Assembly (NCBI GenBank): GCA_012861695.1
Contig: JAAOOA010000399.1
Location: forward strand, 10,449,147-10,513,146
Direction of reading: 5' to 3'
Length of the DNA stretch: 64,000 bases
Source of the DNA: Trematomus loennbergii
Lineage: Eukaryota > Chordata > Actinopteri > Perciformes > Nototheniidae
In this document: positions 44,138 to 58,800 of the stretch, piece by piece
How the letters are laid out: each line of letters begins with the position of its first letter
How positions within the stretch are numbered: the stretch's first letter is position 1
The notes under the pieces: model-generated
The model's input: the letters and a program-made list of their open reading frames with translations, nothing else
Told to the model about the DNA's origin: nothing
The model's database searches: none
Program-made: the position numbers and the translations under genes

Positions 44138-47100
44138 TAGACATATTTAATACTGTATGTGGTTCAAACCGAATAAAATGTTAGATGACAGTTCATGGTA
44201 AAAAGTATTTACAAAACATCACTACCTAGTGGTCAAACGTTTCTGCCACACATTTTAGTAAATATTTCTACCTGAAGCCTGCAGTGTCAGTGCTGCAACT
44301 GAAGTGAGCCATTATCTACCAGCATGGGCAACCCCTAAAGGATTAACCGCCAATCCTTCTTAAATCTGCCCTCTGTGAAAAAAGCGTGACACAAGCTCTC
44401 GCAGAGATACGGTTTGTGCAGCACAAACATTTATAATAATACCAGCAGGCACTGTCAGGACCCCATCACTAGCAACGATCAACGGCCTAACTTCAACAGC
44501 TAGCTCTACCCTGGGGTTCAAATGTCAGACTGTCACAGCAATTTGCTAATCCTGATGCAGTTGTCACGCTTAGAAGTTGAGTCCTCTCTCTGCAGTTGTT
44601 GTGAGGAGTTTGCTTTGAGTGTAACTTTTCTTCTGAATAAATTATTCTTCTTGGTATCATTTTTGAAAGAACAAACTCAATTGCTGTAAGAACAATGACA
44701 AAAAAGAGAATAAAAAGTAGGTGAGCCTCAGTGAAGAATCTCACAGCACTTTTTGTATTCCTCTTCTTACTGTATTTAACATACAAATCCCCAGCGATGG
44801 CATGTATGCAAGTTGAGTTTGTTGCAGGCTAGTTCCTGATATCCTGCAGAAGAAAAACTGAGTCACATCAGTGTAAATTGTTTATGTATTCTCTCGAGCA
44901 ATTGTCACTGGCATGATTATCCTGCCATTTCCAAATGCTAGAGCAGCAGAGCTGAAATAACTCGAAGATGAGGTGAATAATTTTCAAACTTTCATTTTGG
45001 GGGAAAGTTTTTGAAAGAAAAATTGACCAAAAAATCCGGCCAAGGATGTGCAATATGTTCATAGAAAACATCCATGTTTTGGACTTATATGAGTCAGCAA
45101 TGATGAAATCCAGTCTTGTTAAACCATACAACTCCCACATGTTTACCGCATTGCCGATGGCACAGTGGAGCTAGTGTAGAAATAAAATCTGATGGTTCCT
45201 TGTGTTGTCAGGACATGGTCCAGGTCATTATATAGGTCAAAAACAAGGACAGTGGCAGCTGCAGGAAGGGAGGGAGAAAAAAGGGGATGAGGGTGCAGAG
45301 AAAGGGATAGGAGAAGCAGAAAAGCAGAGAGAGTGCAGAGAGAACAGAGCAGGAATAAAGCAATAGCATTAAAAGAGACAGAAGCTGACCTCGGAGCAGC
45401 GTAGCATTAGCTTGCTCAGAACAGAGCATGGATCATCTGAGCAAATCAAAGCTTTGCACTTCAAAATAATCCACATTTGATAGCTGCCTATAACCAAATT
45501 GGAACATACAAGTCAAAAGCTCAACTGTCAACATATAGGCACATACTTCATGCACCCAGGCAAGGACGCACATAAACATGCAAGTGTACATCCCTTCTTC
45601 TGTCCTCTCCCTTGACGACTACACACACACTACATGCTGCCTGTCCATCATCAGAGGAGTACCAGTTCACCATCAGGCTCTAACAGTTCTTATCTATTCT
45701 CCCTAACCAAACCTGTCCTTCTGTCAAGGCTGCAGATTAACTGCAGAACAGTTTCCTCCTCAAGTCAATTTTACCGAGGTAGCGTCGAAATAGCCTGGCT
45801 ATTTCTGGCCTCCGAGTGTATCTGTGTGCACATCCGTATGTGTGAATGCAGTGGGTGGCCATTTTTAAAGACAAGAGTCATCCACTGCCCACCACACCTC
45901 CATGATTGACTTCATTATTTCTTTCATCCATTACTTGTCTTCTTCATCTATAAGCATATATTTCCTCTTGTCCCTCTTCTCCTCATCGGAGCACCGTTCC
46001 CATTTCCACTGACAGCAGTGCGAGCAATTAGGTCATCAGTTGGCCTATTTAAAGCACGAGGAACTTGAGGCCTACCTTTGCTCTGTCCTTTAAGAACATC
46101 AGAGGCGGCAATACATTGCACAAAAGCGACATGCACAAAAAGCTTTAGACACAAAAGCATCGATATATGCCTTATTTGAGGGGGTGTGTCAGAAGGCGTA
46201 CCTTTTGTGTATACTTTAGAGAGGTCGAGAGAGGTTTTGCATCAAATATGCATGGGCTCATGTGGCCGGGCTAACAGCCTTGGACAAGTGCAGAGTGTAC
46301 TGCAGTTGTGAAGGTCGACAGCATCTTGGACACACACAGTGGGGGTCCAGATGGCTCAGCAGGATTTACTAAGTGTGAATATAACCTTGGTCACATGACA
46401 TGACCTGTGAGATGTTAAATAAGTCAGTAGATTGACCAAAGCACTAACCCTAGTAGTCTAGAGGAGCCTCTGGTCACAGATCGTAAAACAGTAGAGTCAT
46501 CCATTTTTCGGGACTGTCTGAAACCGTAGCACTTCCTGCCCTGCACGACTGAATCTCCTCATTTCTATTAAACCTGTCCATGTAATAAAGGCAACAATTA
46601 CAAAATATTTCTTATATTAAAAAACTCATTCCAACAATCTTTAGTGAGTTACTAATTCAAAACTAATTTCAGTACACTTTATTAAGTTTGCATATTGGCC
46701 ATCCATCAGGATAATTATATCATTAAAATGAGTTTAAAAATGCGCTGCACCACATTGTCGCTGCATGGCTCAGTTAATGGAAACCCTCACCTCTGGGATT
46801 CAACGTGATGAACTTATTGGTCATTACCCTGCTGCTGGGCACTGATAGATATGCTCCAATTGTGAAAACTAAAATATCCATTTGTGTACTTTTAAATGTA
46901 TTTAAAATATTACAACAGTTTTGCTGCATCCAATACCTTGAGGCAGTGCGGCTGCTGTAGCCATAGACTGCCGGTCAAGATGACATGAGATTCAGTGCAG
47001 GGGAATTCACTCAAGGACAGACACTTGTCACCACAGGAGGAGGAAGACACATGTCTGTCAATATGAAACAGCCTTAAGGCAACAATGAACATCCTGCTAC

Positions 47101-47308
47101 AGGCGACACTCTCTTGTATCACAATTCCTCTGAGAAAAACAGGTGCTGTCGTGGTGAAAACTGTCGTTGCCACTTTATCTGCCAGGAAAATATTTCTTGT
47201 TTTTTATCCAAAATGCAATGTGTACAAAATGTGGTTTATAACCAGTTTACTGGAAAACAAATGGTATTCACACCAGCCTCAGTTGAACGTGGTGTTGAGT
47301 ACAAAATT
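44138..47308. other. unique noncoding stretch with a purine-rich tract
   Basis: A strongly purine-rich segment spans about 45247-45360 (GGAAGGGAGGGAGAAAA and similar). No gene or repeat family is recognised. The frames at 44493-44786, 44868-45140 and 45634-45909 have no domain. Confidence 0.5.
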
Positions 47309-47655
47309 AGAAGAAGAAGAAGAAGAAGAAGAAGAACTGAGGGATGAACCCTCTTTAATGGTCACACATGCAGAGCACACAGCACACACAGTGAAATGTG
47401 TTCTCTGCATTTAACCTATACTAGTGCTAGGAGTCTAGTACTAGGAGCAGTGGGCAGCTATTGTACAGCGCCCGGGGAGCAATGGGAGTGGGGGGGGGGG
47501 TCCGGTGCCTTGCTCAAGGGCACCACGGCAGGGCAGGAGGTGAACTGGGACCTCTCCAAGTAGCAGTCCAAACTCCATACTTTAAGTCTGTTCGGGGACT
47601 TGAACCGGCGACCCTACAGCTCCCAGTCCAAGCCCCTACTGACTGAGCCACTGCC
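47309..47655 (-). mobile_element. tRNA-derived SINE with (TTC)n tail
   Basis: On the minus strand the element starts near 47655 with CGGCAGTGGCTCAGTCAGTA, containing an A-box-like TGGCTCAGTCAGTAGG. The B-box-like GGTTCAAGTCC follows at 47595-47605. The body includes 'GTGCCCTTGAGCAAGGCACC' and 'ATTTCACTGTGTGTGCTG', familiar from many fish genomes. The 3' end is a (TTC)n run, seen as (GAA)n at 47309-47335. It is close to full length. Flanks GAACTTAGC and AAAATTAG are only weakly similar, so no firm target duplication. Confidence 0.78.
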
Positions 47656-49527
47656 GAACTTAGCAACTTTTTACCCTGTTATGCTTAACTGAGATTGCAA
47701 AATGTCCAACATTATGCTTACAGCAGTACTCAGTGTTATCTTTAGAATGTTAGCGTGAAGACTTAAGCATTTAGCTCAACGCATCAGTGTCAAAACCCAG
47801 CCTCCCAGAGGCAGTAGCATGGCTTTAGACTTGTAGTCCTGTGACAGAAAAGACATATAAAAACACACACACACCGGTGGAAATTTGAAACATAAAACTG
47901 ACACATGTATACACACACATGCACACCAGACCCCCACCAAGGCAAAGAGCTCAGTCAATTCAAGCTGTTCTTCACACTAAGTGCTGTAGTGGATGGATTC
48001 ACTGTGTTCCCCTTCTGAAGTCAATTGATTCACCACGCTTGTGATTTAGCATCATTCCCCCAACCAATCTCTCTCTCTTTCTTTGTTGGCCTGTCACAGA
48101 GAGCGAACAATGTTAGGTGCCATTGATGGGACACGGTGCATGACTGGTAGCTCGACTGATGGAGACCACCAGTCATGCAGCAAGTGCTACACCTTACATT
48201 GCAATATTCCTCTCCCATTTCAAATGCATTCACATGATGTGCATTCAACATGGTGGCAGCGATTATGGGTGAAATGTGGAATGATTCAGCGGAAGCACAC
48301 CACCATTTATAAAGATTACAAACCTTTTGCCCTGAAAGCATTTATCTTTGTTTTTTCATTGTTTAAACGAATGCTCATGTCCACAATTTCATTATAATCT
48401 GCACTGTAATGGCATTAACTTACTTTTTGAGCTGGCTGTATGCAGCTGGTACTCATGCAAAGAAAAATGAGGTCACACGCACTTAATATGGAGGTTACTT
48501 AATTCATATGAGATAGCAACAAAGAATACACTGACATTACATTAATAATATTGCAAATGCCTTGCAGTCATTGGCAAAAGGAATGAATACATTTGTATCA
48601 TGAGTGGTCTATTAAGTGGGTCTCTTTATCAAATAATCAATGGGGTCAGTTTAACATTACAGCTACCATAGTGCATTATTATTGTAGCAAAACATAAAGC
48701 GTAGATCATGCAGCACTTAAAAGGTTTATGATATGCTCGGTGGTTACATTTCTCTTCTCCCGCACATGCTATGTTATCTGTGAGCAGCAGATTGCATGAC
48801 GGCACATTTAATAGCATGAGATTCTCAAAAGCAGGGGCAAAATGTCATTGTTGAAATGTAGAGGCATGTACTCTCATTTGCTAAATGATAAGGTTCACTT
48901 AGCTAAGTTAATGCAGTTATATTTAACCAACCTGCAATAAACTCTACCATTATGAAGGTTATAATGTTAAGTATTCGTACGCTGTTTTAGCTTTCATATC
49001 TGAACTGTTGGTATGATGATGATTAGACTCTGGGGTTTTGTTGTGGTCAAGACGTTAATTTCTGTGCGTTGATCTTTGTTACAGTCCGATGAGCAACCTC
49101 AGACATTGGATTTGGAGTGGACAGACAACGTCTATGAATGATTGTTTCACAAGAAGGCCCTCTTCAATCAAATGTATCTTGTGAATTCAGAAATGTTTTT
49201 CAGACATAGCCGATGGCTTCCGATACCTCTTTTTACAGAGCCACAAGGTAACATACATAACAGCTTCTCAACAGTTGTTTTATTGCTTAATTATTATTTC
49301 AAAATGTAAAATACAAATGTTTCGCAAAAGGGCATTGGTATTCAATATGAACTATAATACGGTTGTCCTGAAAGCAAATGATGAGTGGATTACGTTTTTT
49401 AATGCCAAGGAGAAATGAAGAATACACTTTGCATAATAGGGCTAGGTTATGACTTGTGAGAGTTGCGTTCAAATACTCACTATGGTGGAGAATGGTATTG
49501 TATGACTAATTTATTCCCCTGACACCG
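47656..49527. other. unique noncoding stretch, nothing recognised
   Basis: No gene seen. The overlapping frames at 48030-48397 on both strands carry no convincing domain. Confidence 0.5.
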
Positions 49528-49620
49528 TACAGAATGCAGCAGGCCGGATTTTAACTGGCATAGCTCAGTCTCTGGCATCGGTTCACCAGTTATGCATTTT
49601 TAAGAATCCACAGTAAGGTT
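49528..49620 (+). mobile_element. probable scrap of a non-LTR retrotransposon ORF
   Basis: In one frame 49529-49560 encodes VQNAAGRILTG, close to the VQNAAARLLTG motif that precedes the C-terminal region of many fish CR1/Rex-type reverse transcriptases. The following bases loosely match the expected HITPVLASLHWLP region (…SVSGIGSPVMHF) with changes. The fragment is too short and decayed for a clade. Confidence 0.45.
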
Positions 49621-52600
49621 TGGCTGCTTCAGAGTGTGACATTTATTCTGTAGTTGTTTGGTCTCTTACACTGTGAGCTTTAACTCATTTCTTTCTGGTC
49701 AACCTACTACTCCCACGTAATGTATATTTACTTCACAAAGCATCATTTCAGTAACATCAGTCTCGTTTTCTACTCGGTTTTGTTTTACATTGTTAAATGA
49801 AAACATAAATTACAGTATGCACACTTAGCTTCTGCAGCTCAGAACAGAAAAACAACAAATAGTGTAATGTAATAACGTATTGAGACAAAAGTGGGTTCTA
49901 TCAAATAATTGGTTGATTGCTTCAGGACAAGAATCTGAAAATATTGTATTTAGATTATATTCATCTTCATTGCTCACTTCTGTCGTTCGTTGCTGTAAAA
50001 ATCTGGTTTAATAGGATAAGTGCTCTAGTGCCGAAAGGGCTTATTCTTTCCTTCACAACTTCTCAAATGCGCCGACAAGTTGTCAATGACAGCCCGACGA
50101 GAGAGAGCGGGGGAAGGTTAGCATGAATGAACTTTCTGGTGCTAAGCTACTGTGACGGTGCAAAAAAAAAGGATCATATGATTAGTTGCACTCTACTAAG
50201 ATAAACTAAGGTCGCTTGAGGCCTTTCAATCAAGACCTGCTTATCATTTGACCGGCATACACAACATTGTTAATCTTCTGTGACTGGATAAACACTGAGT
50301 GATGCAACTCTAAGGTTACACTCTGAGATAATGGATGGTTGGATGACTTCTGGGTTACTGCAAAGCTATGGCTGGGTGTCTCTCTCTCTTAATACAAATA
50401 ATTAAAAATGTCTAGGTCAAATCAGAAAGCCTAATATTACAACATGTCATAGTGTTTCCCTTTAAAATGAAATCAATGGTCTGTTGAAGGCTGGTTAGAG
50501 AGGACTGCATGCTTTCCCCATCGAGTAAACATTTGGTCCATTTCCATAAGACTACAGGCTGATATGTAATTTGCTTATTCAGATATATCTTTATTTATTT
50601 ATCAGCAAAAGAGGTAACAAGGTATAAATAATAATGTTAGTATTATCTAGTATTTAGTAAAATGATCCATTTGCAAGTTTCCTTTATACTGTATAACAAC
50701 ATTTTAATTTAAATCCTGCGGACAGGCATGTTTATACACGTCGATATATAGAGAGATGCATACACAAACTTATTTATACTTGTGAATTATGCATAATAAA
50801 CACTGCCACACAGTTAAAGCTAACTATTATTAATGTTTCGCTTTAACACAAGTTTAAAGGGACATCTTCTGTTAACATTGTAAAATGGTAGTTTGGTTAG
50901 TGAGTGAAAGAACTGTCTCTGTGAAGAAAAAGCCAACAAAGCATTGATTGACAGTGAGCGAGAACAACACGTGAGAGGATGAGAGCTTGACATCAATTGT
51001 GTGGGGATCTCTTTGTAGTCACAGTTCAAAGGCACTATTTATAGATGTATTAAAGCTAATACACCACATTATGTGTATGTTTGTGTCTCCTGAGCTCTAG
51101 CACTCTCTCTGGCATCTGAACCTGGCAGTTGCCTTGTCTCTATTTATGTCCACAATCCCCACTTTTCTCCTTTCCTGTTTTTTTTCTTTCTAACTCACTG
51201 AGATATCCTTTATGAGTCACCCACAGGTCAGCGCTACCGAGGACTCCAGTAATTACTCCAAAACAACTCGTATCGAAAGCCAGGGCAGGTTTATTTATAT
51301 TTCAAACACAGGGCATAACAAAGTGTTCAGAAATGCAGAGAAGAATTCATAACAAATCTAAACCGTCAACAAGATCGCAGATGGACTCATTTTTTGTCTC
51401 CAATTCAAGCAATCATACAAATCTAACCATATAAATAACTCCTGTAGATAACAACTCTGCGAAGTGAAACGTATTTCTTCGGTTGATTATTATAGTCTGC
51501 AATTTCATGGATATTGCATATTGTGAAAATAGCAATTTGATGTTTGTTTGCATGCTTTAAAAACTGAAAAATAAGAAAGAGGAAGCCATGTAGGATGAAG
51601 ATCGTTTGAAACAATCACACGGTACCAAATAATATGCAGTGTGCATACATGCGTCCGCCCTGACATACAGAGTCTTGGGTACAAACAAACAAACACTTAA
51701 CAAATCAATATCAAAGTGACCATCTCCACATGCACACGGGTTCTAATCATAGAGGAGACAATACTTCACTCTCAGGGGCTGCACAAACTAATCAAATGCA
51801 ACCAAAGAGGTCTGAACAAAGTGACACAGTCATGTCTCCTTTATTAGTGACGCCTTGGTGTCACAGCAAACAGCAGCGTGCAATCAAAGTCAGGCAATTA
51901 GTGAGCGAAAGCAAACTCTCTCTGTATTCTCATGCAGCCTGGTTCCTTCCGTCGCTCCAAAATCATTCATTTGAGGCACGCTGCGTTATTCCTCCTGTGC
52001 TGAATGCCGTATCAGTTAATAGTCAAATTGTGAAAGAAAATCAGCCCGCTGTAACACTGCAATTATGAATCTTGGCTTACCGAGGCACGCACTGTATTTT
52101 TTGCTTGAGCTTTTAATTTAAAAAATGTTTGACTAATTGTTACCAGTGAAGGCTTTAGCTGTTCTAAACCAAAGTCAACAGGAATTTATGAAATCTCTTT
52201 GCATTTGTTGAGCAATAAAACCAAACCTAGATGACCAGAGATAGAAATCGGCAAAGATCAATTTCTTTTTTATAATTCTTAAAAATCATGAACAAAAACC
52301 ATTACACCCTGCCATTACATTTTATCTCATAAACCACCTCAGACATATTTTATTTGTAACTTTTTAGGGATTCTCTAAATATACAGATCACATTAAACTG
52401 ACAATGCAGCGCCTTATTATTTTAACAACAAAAACAGCAGGTTGTTAATGGGTTACTGTCAGGGAGGAAAATGATAAAGGTATCACAAACCAAAAAGTTT
52501 TACCACCCACCTTTTCAAATACTGCAAACATATCCAGTTCATCTTGACTAACGTATGTGCAAATTGAGTATGTGTAAATTGTGATTCTTGAGCAAACTAT

Positions 52601-52738
52601 TGTAATAAATTGTAAAAAAGTGAAACAAAATGTCACAAGCTGATAACTTCTCCACCTGCATTACACAGGAAACCCTGATACCATTATTATGCAGAATTCA
52701 CAGAGAATCTAAGTGAATCTATTCCTTTTAACACAGCG
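49621..52738. other. unique noncoding stretch, nothing recognised
   Basis: AT-rich; no repeat family or gene that I can support. A 112-codon frame at 51730-52068 has no domain. Confidence 0.5.
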
Positions 52739-52753
52739 TGTGTGTGTGTGTGT

Positions 52754-52803
<50 letters not shown>

Positions 52804-52804
52804 T
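52739..52804. repeat. (TG)n microsatellite with one GG interruption
   Basis: TG repeats with a TGTGGTG break at about 52753. Confidence 0.95.
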
Positions 52805-55800
52805 TTTAAAGAGAGAGGGAGAGATGATTACAGAGGCTTTGTGAGTAGAGTAAACAAAGGTAAATTGAACACAGAGGTGGGCCTCCTTTCTGCTTGTCCG
52901 TATGTCTTCTAATTTTATTTTTCAACTTGCTTCTCTAGTGGGGGGTCTTGCATCTCAATGAGATTCTCTGTCCAGCTGGGAAGTGGTCTCACTACTAATA
53001 ACAAACAATTCTCTCATGCTGTTAGAAAACTGAGTGGAGAGGGGGCAGCAGTAGCCAAAGTTATCAGCGAAAGTGTGTGTGGTGGTTCAAAGAAGAAAGG
53101 GCTGAAGCTATGGCCAGGAGACGGTTAGCTTAGCTTGGCATACAGAGTGGAGAAGCATGAAAACAACACAGTGGGTTATGTGCTAGAGTGTTTCTGTCAG
53201 TCTTTATATAAGATTTAAAATGTGGAATGACATTTCATTTTAGCAGGCTATAGAACAAAACTCAGTTGAGAATTAAAGCCATCTTAGAGTTAAAAAGTAA
53301 TCTAACAGTGGTTACTCATGTTCTTCGGAGGAAACCGAAGTTTGCACTAATCAGATTCAAATGGTACATAAACAAAAGCTCACAAAGCATATGACAGCTG
53401 ACGTAAAGTCCCAGATGAACAAACATCTTGTATGTATGTACAAACTCGACTCGCACATCAAACCTGAAACAGATCTGGATCCGATCACTTCAAAGACAAC
53501 AGACAATCAACCACATTCATCAACTAAATCTGACCTCACACATTTGTATCACAATCTGAATTACTGTAGATAAAGCTAAAAAAGTGGTTTGTATCTACCA
53601 TTCAGCTCTCCATTTTCTCCATATGCTGTGGGCCTGACAGGGACCTTTCTGTGTGTCAGGTTCCTGGGTCTACACTCCCACTGTTATGATTGAGCAGCTG
53701 ACAGCTTGACCTCTTCTCACCAAGACACATCTTCTGACTGCGGCCATTTTCTCACCATTATGTTTAGCTACAGGCCTTTGCCTGCCAGACACGGGGGGTG
53801 GTAGTCGCTGAGGCTATCATTCATAGAACTGAGGAGGAAAGGATTAAGGCCAGAGAGAAAAAGCAGGAGAGAGAGGGGTCTGCATCTTAATGCGGGGCCT
53901 GAGTGTGGAACAGCCTTGTTATAAGGGGGCTCGGTGGGGGGGGGGGGATGAAGGGGCTGGGTGGGTTGGGAGGTGGAAGGATTAGGGTGAGGAAAAAAGG
54001 CAGAGGCAGAAAAAAAATCAGAAAAGAAATGAGGGGTGGAAGAAAGAAATAAAGAATATACGCTCACTGCAAAAAACATAATGTACAGTATGAACGCATA
54101 GTTACTTATTATGTAACTCAACCACAGCTGCAGTGAACAGACTTTGGCACTAAAAAACAAGTAGTTTTATTTTAAAACCATAAATGCCATTTAATTTTCC
54201 CATCTCATCTTTCTTTTTAAAATTCAAATTCTGAAAGCATTTTTTGCCGGAGTTGGAAGAGATACTGTCAATCAATTATTGACGATTGATTATGATGAAC
54301 AAATAACACACATCATTTAACTGTCGCCCATTTGGTCAAGTTTAAGAAATATCTGCTAAAGTCAACATTTCATAACGTATCGGCGGATATTTTGTTGTTG
54401 GTTTTTGTTTATGTCTGATATCCTCCAGAACAAGTCAAATGTTCAAAAATAACGTGGCAATGTTTCTATATCCTCGCAGCCAATGAAAGAGACATCAATA
54501 TTCCTGAAAAGATTTTCTTTTTCTTCTACATTGGCTGACAAGACCAGGAAATAATTTCACTCAAGAGAGAAAAACATTTCTTACACTTCAATGGACGTCT
54601 GCATCACAATCAGACACAAACCACGGCTCACACAGACACACAAAGAGGCACATACACACATATTCATGAGAACACAAACATAAACCTAACATGGATCTGT
54701 CATAACGACTTTTTACACGCCATCGTCCTCAATGATGCTGTTTTGCCTCACACTCTGATAGGTAACAATTACATTCCCCTCAAAGAAAAAAGGATATTCT
54801 ATCAGCTAAACAAGCTGAAAACAAAAAGTCTCCTGACGATCACTTTCCAGACAAACACAAAATAATTGCCGTTGCACACAGGATTTTAATCCAGATGCCA
54901 ACGCTATAAAACACGTTGCATTCTTTTGGGTATTCGGTCTGTTAATCGCTTAAAGTTATCTCATGGATGGCACTGACACAAATAGAGTAACCACCTGACA
55001 TTCACATCTTAATCCTTTTTCAATTTGCTTAATGTGTGTGTGTGTGTGTGTGTATGCTTTAATCGAGCCATTACACGGCCAAGAAATGGGAGGTTAGTCT
55101 GGGGACTGACTGACCACTAGACATTTCCTACAACTATGACTCAGTCCATCACAATATCAAGACACACACATAAAAGCAAACGCATACTGCTTTCATTTGT
55201 ATGAAAACCTGAGAATCATTTGGATCTCTCCCAGGGCCAGGTAAACATTTGTTGAACTTAGGTGGGTGTTTCGCATAACTTTAAGTGGTAGATATTTAAA
55301 AAAAGTGAATAATCATCGGAGTACCACAGAGTTTAAGTTTACAGAATATATGATGTGAAGAGCCAGGGAGTAAAGAATCTCCTCAGTGAATAACATGCAT
55401 TTCTAATAGGCGGTCGATAAACATTTGAGAAATCAGTATGCAAACTTTGTACAACATGTTTCTTGTACCACGTCTGACCGGGGTGCTAATGCAGTATTGC
55501 ATCAACTTTCATGAAAAGATTAGCATTACCGCACTATGCTTATCGAACTAAATGCTATCTTCCCCCTCTTTCCCTGACATATTTGCTAGGCACAAACACT
55601 GGAGGAGTAATCAATGGAAAACACAGCCAGTTAATGGTACAAATAATCCACAGGTTTTCTGAATCTATTAGTTCGACCAGTGTGTTGTAATTCCTCCCTT
55701 TTTGCAGTGCTAACGAGCATCACGCCAACCATGGTAGCATGTCATGTTGTGTGCAGAATTACAACAGCCTCAGTGGTAAAGCTACTCCTTTGCCAGCCTG

Positions 55801-58800
55801 AACCTGTGCCAACCCTCGTGTCCCAGTCCAGCCCAGCTAGCATGGCTATTAGCTGCAGGGCAAGTGAAAAGAGGCAGCCATTCTTAAGCCTGCCACCTTC
55901 GGAAAGTGAGACGTACGGTTTAATTAGGATTCTGCTATGTTTGTGACTCGTAGAGGAGGCTTTAATTGATGTCAAAAGTGTCTTACTGCATGACAGCTAT
56001 CCCCAAAATACACTGCTGCAATTTCAAGCCTGAAAAATAGAAGGCTGGGAGTGGGTGGGGTGCACAATCGAATCTTTGGTTTTAGATAAACTCAGCAAGT
56101 TTGTGCTCATGACAGCTGAAATGTGAAAGTCTGACAGGTGAGAGCAAACGGAAGAAAAGTAAGCAAAACGAGGAGAGAGACTTGCAGCAGTGACACTTGC
56201 ACATTTTCTAAAATTATACACTATTCTGTGACTGTTAGTGTTACATTGAGTAATGAGCAGATGGGTGCGAAATGTGCCACGACTTCATCTGAATGAAACA
56301 TTTCTTTCATTCAGTTCTGCAATCACTGTAGTTTAAGGAACACATTCCTGAAATGTACTTTGCTTGCATCCAGTTTACTTTTTAACTATAGTTTATAACT
56401 ACGACAGTTATCTTGTTGTCGAATATCCCATGGGATTGTTTTTATATAACGGCGAATAACTTGTGGCAAACAGAGAACAACAAGGGGGTGACTTTTTCAA
56501 TGTCGGAATTATTCAGTTTTGATATTGCTGGTTATACCTGCCACGGAGAGTAAAGAAACAAATGTGATGTCTTTTTTAGCTCTCAAATGAAAACCGAATG
56601 CTCTTCATCCAAAAAACAACCTGTACCAATATCTCAAATAGATGTGAGGCTGTGATCTATTTTAAAGATTTATAAAGAACAAGAAAAAGGACACAGCGAT
56701 ATGAAAGATTTGGTTTCTTCAGCATACATGGTTTCCAACTGTGGGGAATGACGACATCTTATCTCTCTAGTGAGGCCGTTTAAATATAGACCTCTGCTAC
56801 TTTATCTGTTTCTGCAGCTTCAGTCTGTTGGTACATGATCCCACGCTTCCTTTTATGTTTTCATCCTTGGATTTCAGCAGCGGTGACACCAACTTTTTTT
56901 CTTAAACCTTTTTCTATAAGATGCCAACATTCTAACCCATATTTTCTGCAGTAACATTAACGCATCCACTAAAAAATGAATAATGACTGCACCCACACAC
57001 TCCAAAAACTCAACATAGCAACGTTTTATCTGCAGAAACACAAGAGCGAAATATTTATCCCGAAATCCTCATAATGCCTTCATTGAGGCAATATGGTGTA
57101 ATCAAGCCCCCCCCGACTGAGCGGTGGAATACACACCTCCGACTCTGCAGATATTTAATACAGGACTGCTCTATACATTATAAATGGCCCTCTGCAATAT
57201 AGCATCCTTCTAAAAATGAAGCCAATGCGCATTAGAGAACATAATAATGACCTGCCCTCGGTATCCCTCTGGGGTTTGGGAGTTTAATTCTGGTGCTCTT
57301 TCTTTCTGTCCATAATATGTCACATGACACACATACGTTGGTAACATATACCAAAACAAACAGATAACCTCGTTCTAAGGTCAAAGAGTGGTCATAATAT
57401 ACTGGAAACAACAACAAGTCAAGATAAAGTGCAGAATGTCAACAATCAATCAAGAAAAGAAACACAGATAACCTAAGTGTGACACAGAGATGATGCACAG
57501 AAGAGGGAAGTGCAAACTCCACAGATTTGATCACATAATGTCCAACATGGCTGTTAGCTGGTGCGCCTTTTTTGTGTGCGTGTGTGACAGAGACAAGCAG
57601 AGAGGGCAGAGTGCCGCTGAGAATGATGAGATGCGATGAGACACAGTTTGAGTGAGTGCATACTCGCAGGAGGAAGAGAGAGGTAGAGTGTGTGAAAGTG
57701 GATGAGAGAGCGAGCGGGAAGATGGACATAAATGGCTATGAGTTAGCGTAGCCTGCTTTTTTTTTACTGTCATTTTTGTGCAGCTGAAGCAAATTGAGGC
57801 CACTAACACAGCAGTTAGGCTACTTTTCAGGTCACTCAAAAGGCTGCGCTAAAAGGGTAGCTACTGTAGACCTAAATCCATTAATTTGATGGAATGAAAG
57901 ACACCGCAACATACTAACAGATCCACGCCTGTTGTAGTACATCAAGTGATTACAACTCGTCTTATGTCATCTACAGTAGAGTTAATTTAATTAAACTGTT
58001 GGGGGAAAAATACTATTGATTTAACTTGATTAGTATCCCTGGCTGAGCACTGCTGGATCTGGATCAATTAATGGTGTTGCCTCCTTCAAAGTGACATAGA
58101 GAGACAGCAGGATCTATCTTATTCTGCTTGCCAGTTTTTTGTCAATATCTTATTTTCTGGTATCTCTATACTCAATATGTTTGAGCTGGCCCTGCTCATC
58201 CCTGCTGTGGGAAAGTGAGTGACTGCTGAGTGGACGGAGCTGGATGGGTGATTCATATGAGTTTGTGGATTCACTGACCTTGTGAATAGTGGAGTGGGAT
58301 CCTGAGCTAAATCATCATCTCTAGAAGTAGGCCTCATGTTAGGATGCACCAGTGGGAACATGGTGGCCTTCTTATAATTGTTTGTCCTTTGAAAGACACC
58401 CAAATATTTCATTATTTGCAGAAACTAGCATTCTACTAAATGCAATGTCTTTCATCGCCCATAAAACACAGATATTGTTTGTCACAATTCTCTTGTCAGA
58501 GTGGAGAAAAAGCTGCTTGATTCACTCATCTCAAGGGTATCTGAGTGTTTTGAACCAATAAAAGCATGCCTCTTTATGTTCAACAGTAACCATTGGAGAT
58601 AATACAAGTCTCTAGTTTCATTTGGGCCACCTGACATTGGTGGAGTAGGCTCTGAATTGTTCTTGGAGGACAGGCTGTTTCGTATTGTATTGCAACAAAT
58701 ATTGTGAGAAACACACTCTTCTATTCCATAGTCATAATGTAGGAAGTGATTTTTGTATTTGTGGCACAATGCATTCAAACTCATATTTGACTACTTACTA

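Noticed and set aside
48110..48145. MLGAIDGTRCM, similar to the GAIDGTH motif of PIF/Harbinger transposases
   Set aside because: Only seven residues match and nothing on either side continues the family pattern, so chance is likelier.
53768..54160. 130-codon minus-strand frame rich in Pro/Ser/Phe
   Set aside because: It is the complement of a purine-rich tract and low-complexity.
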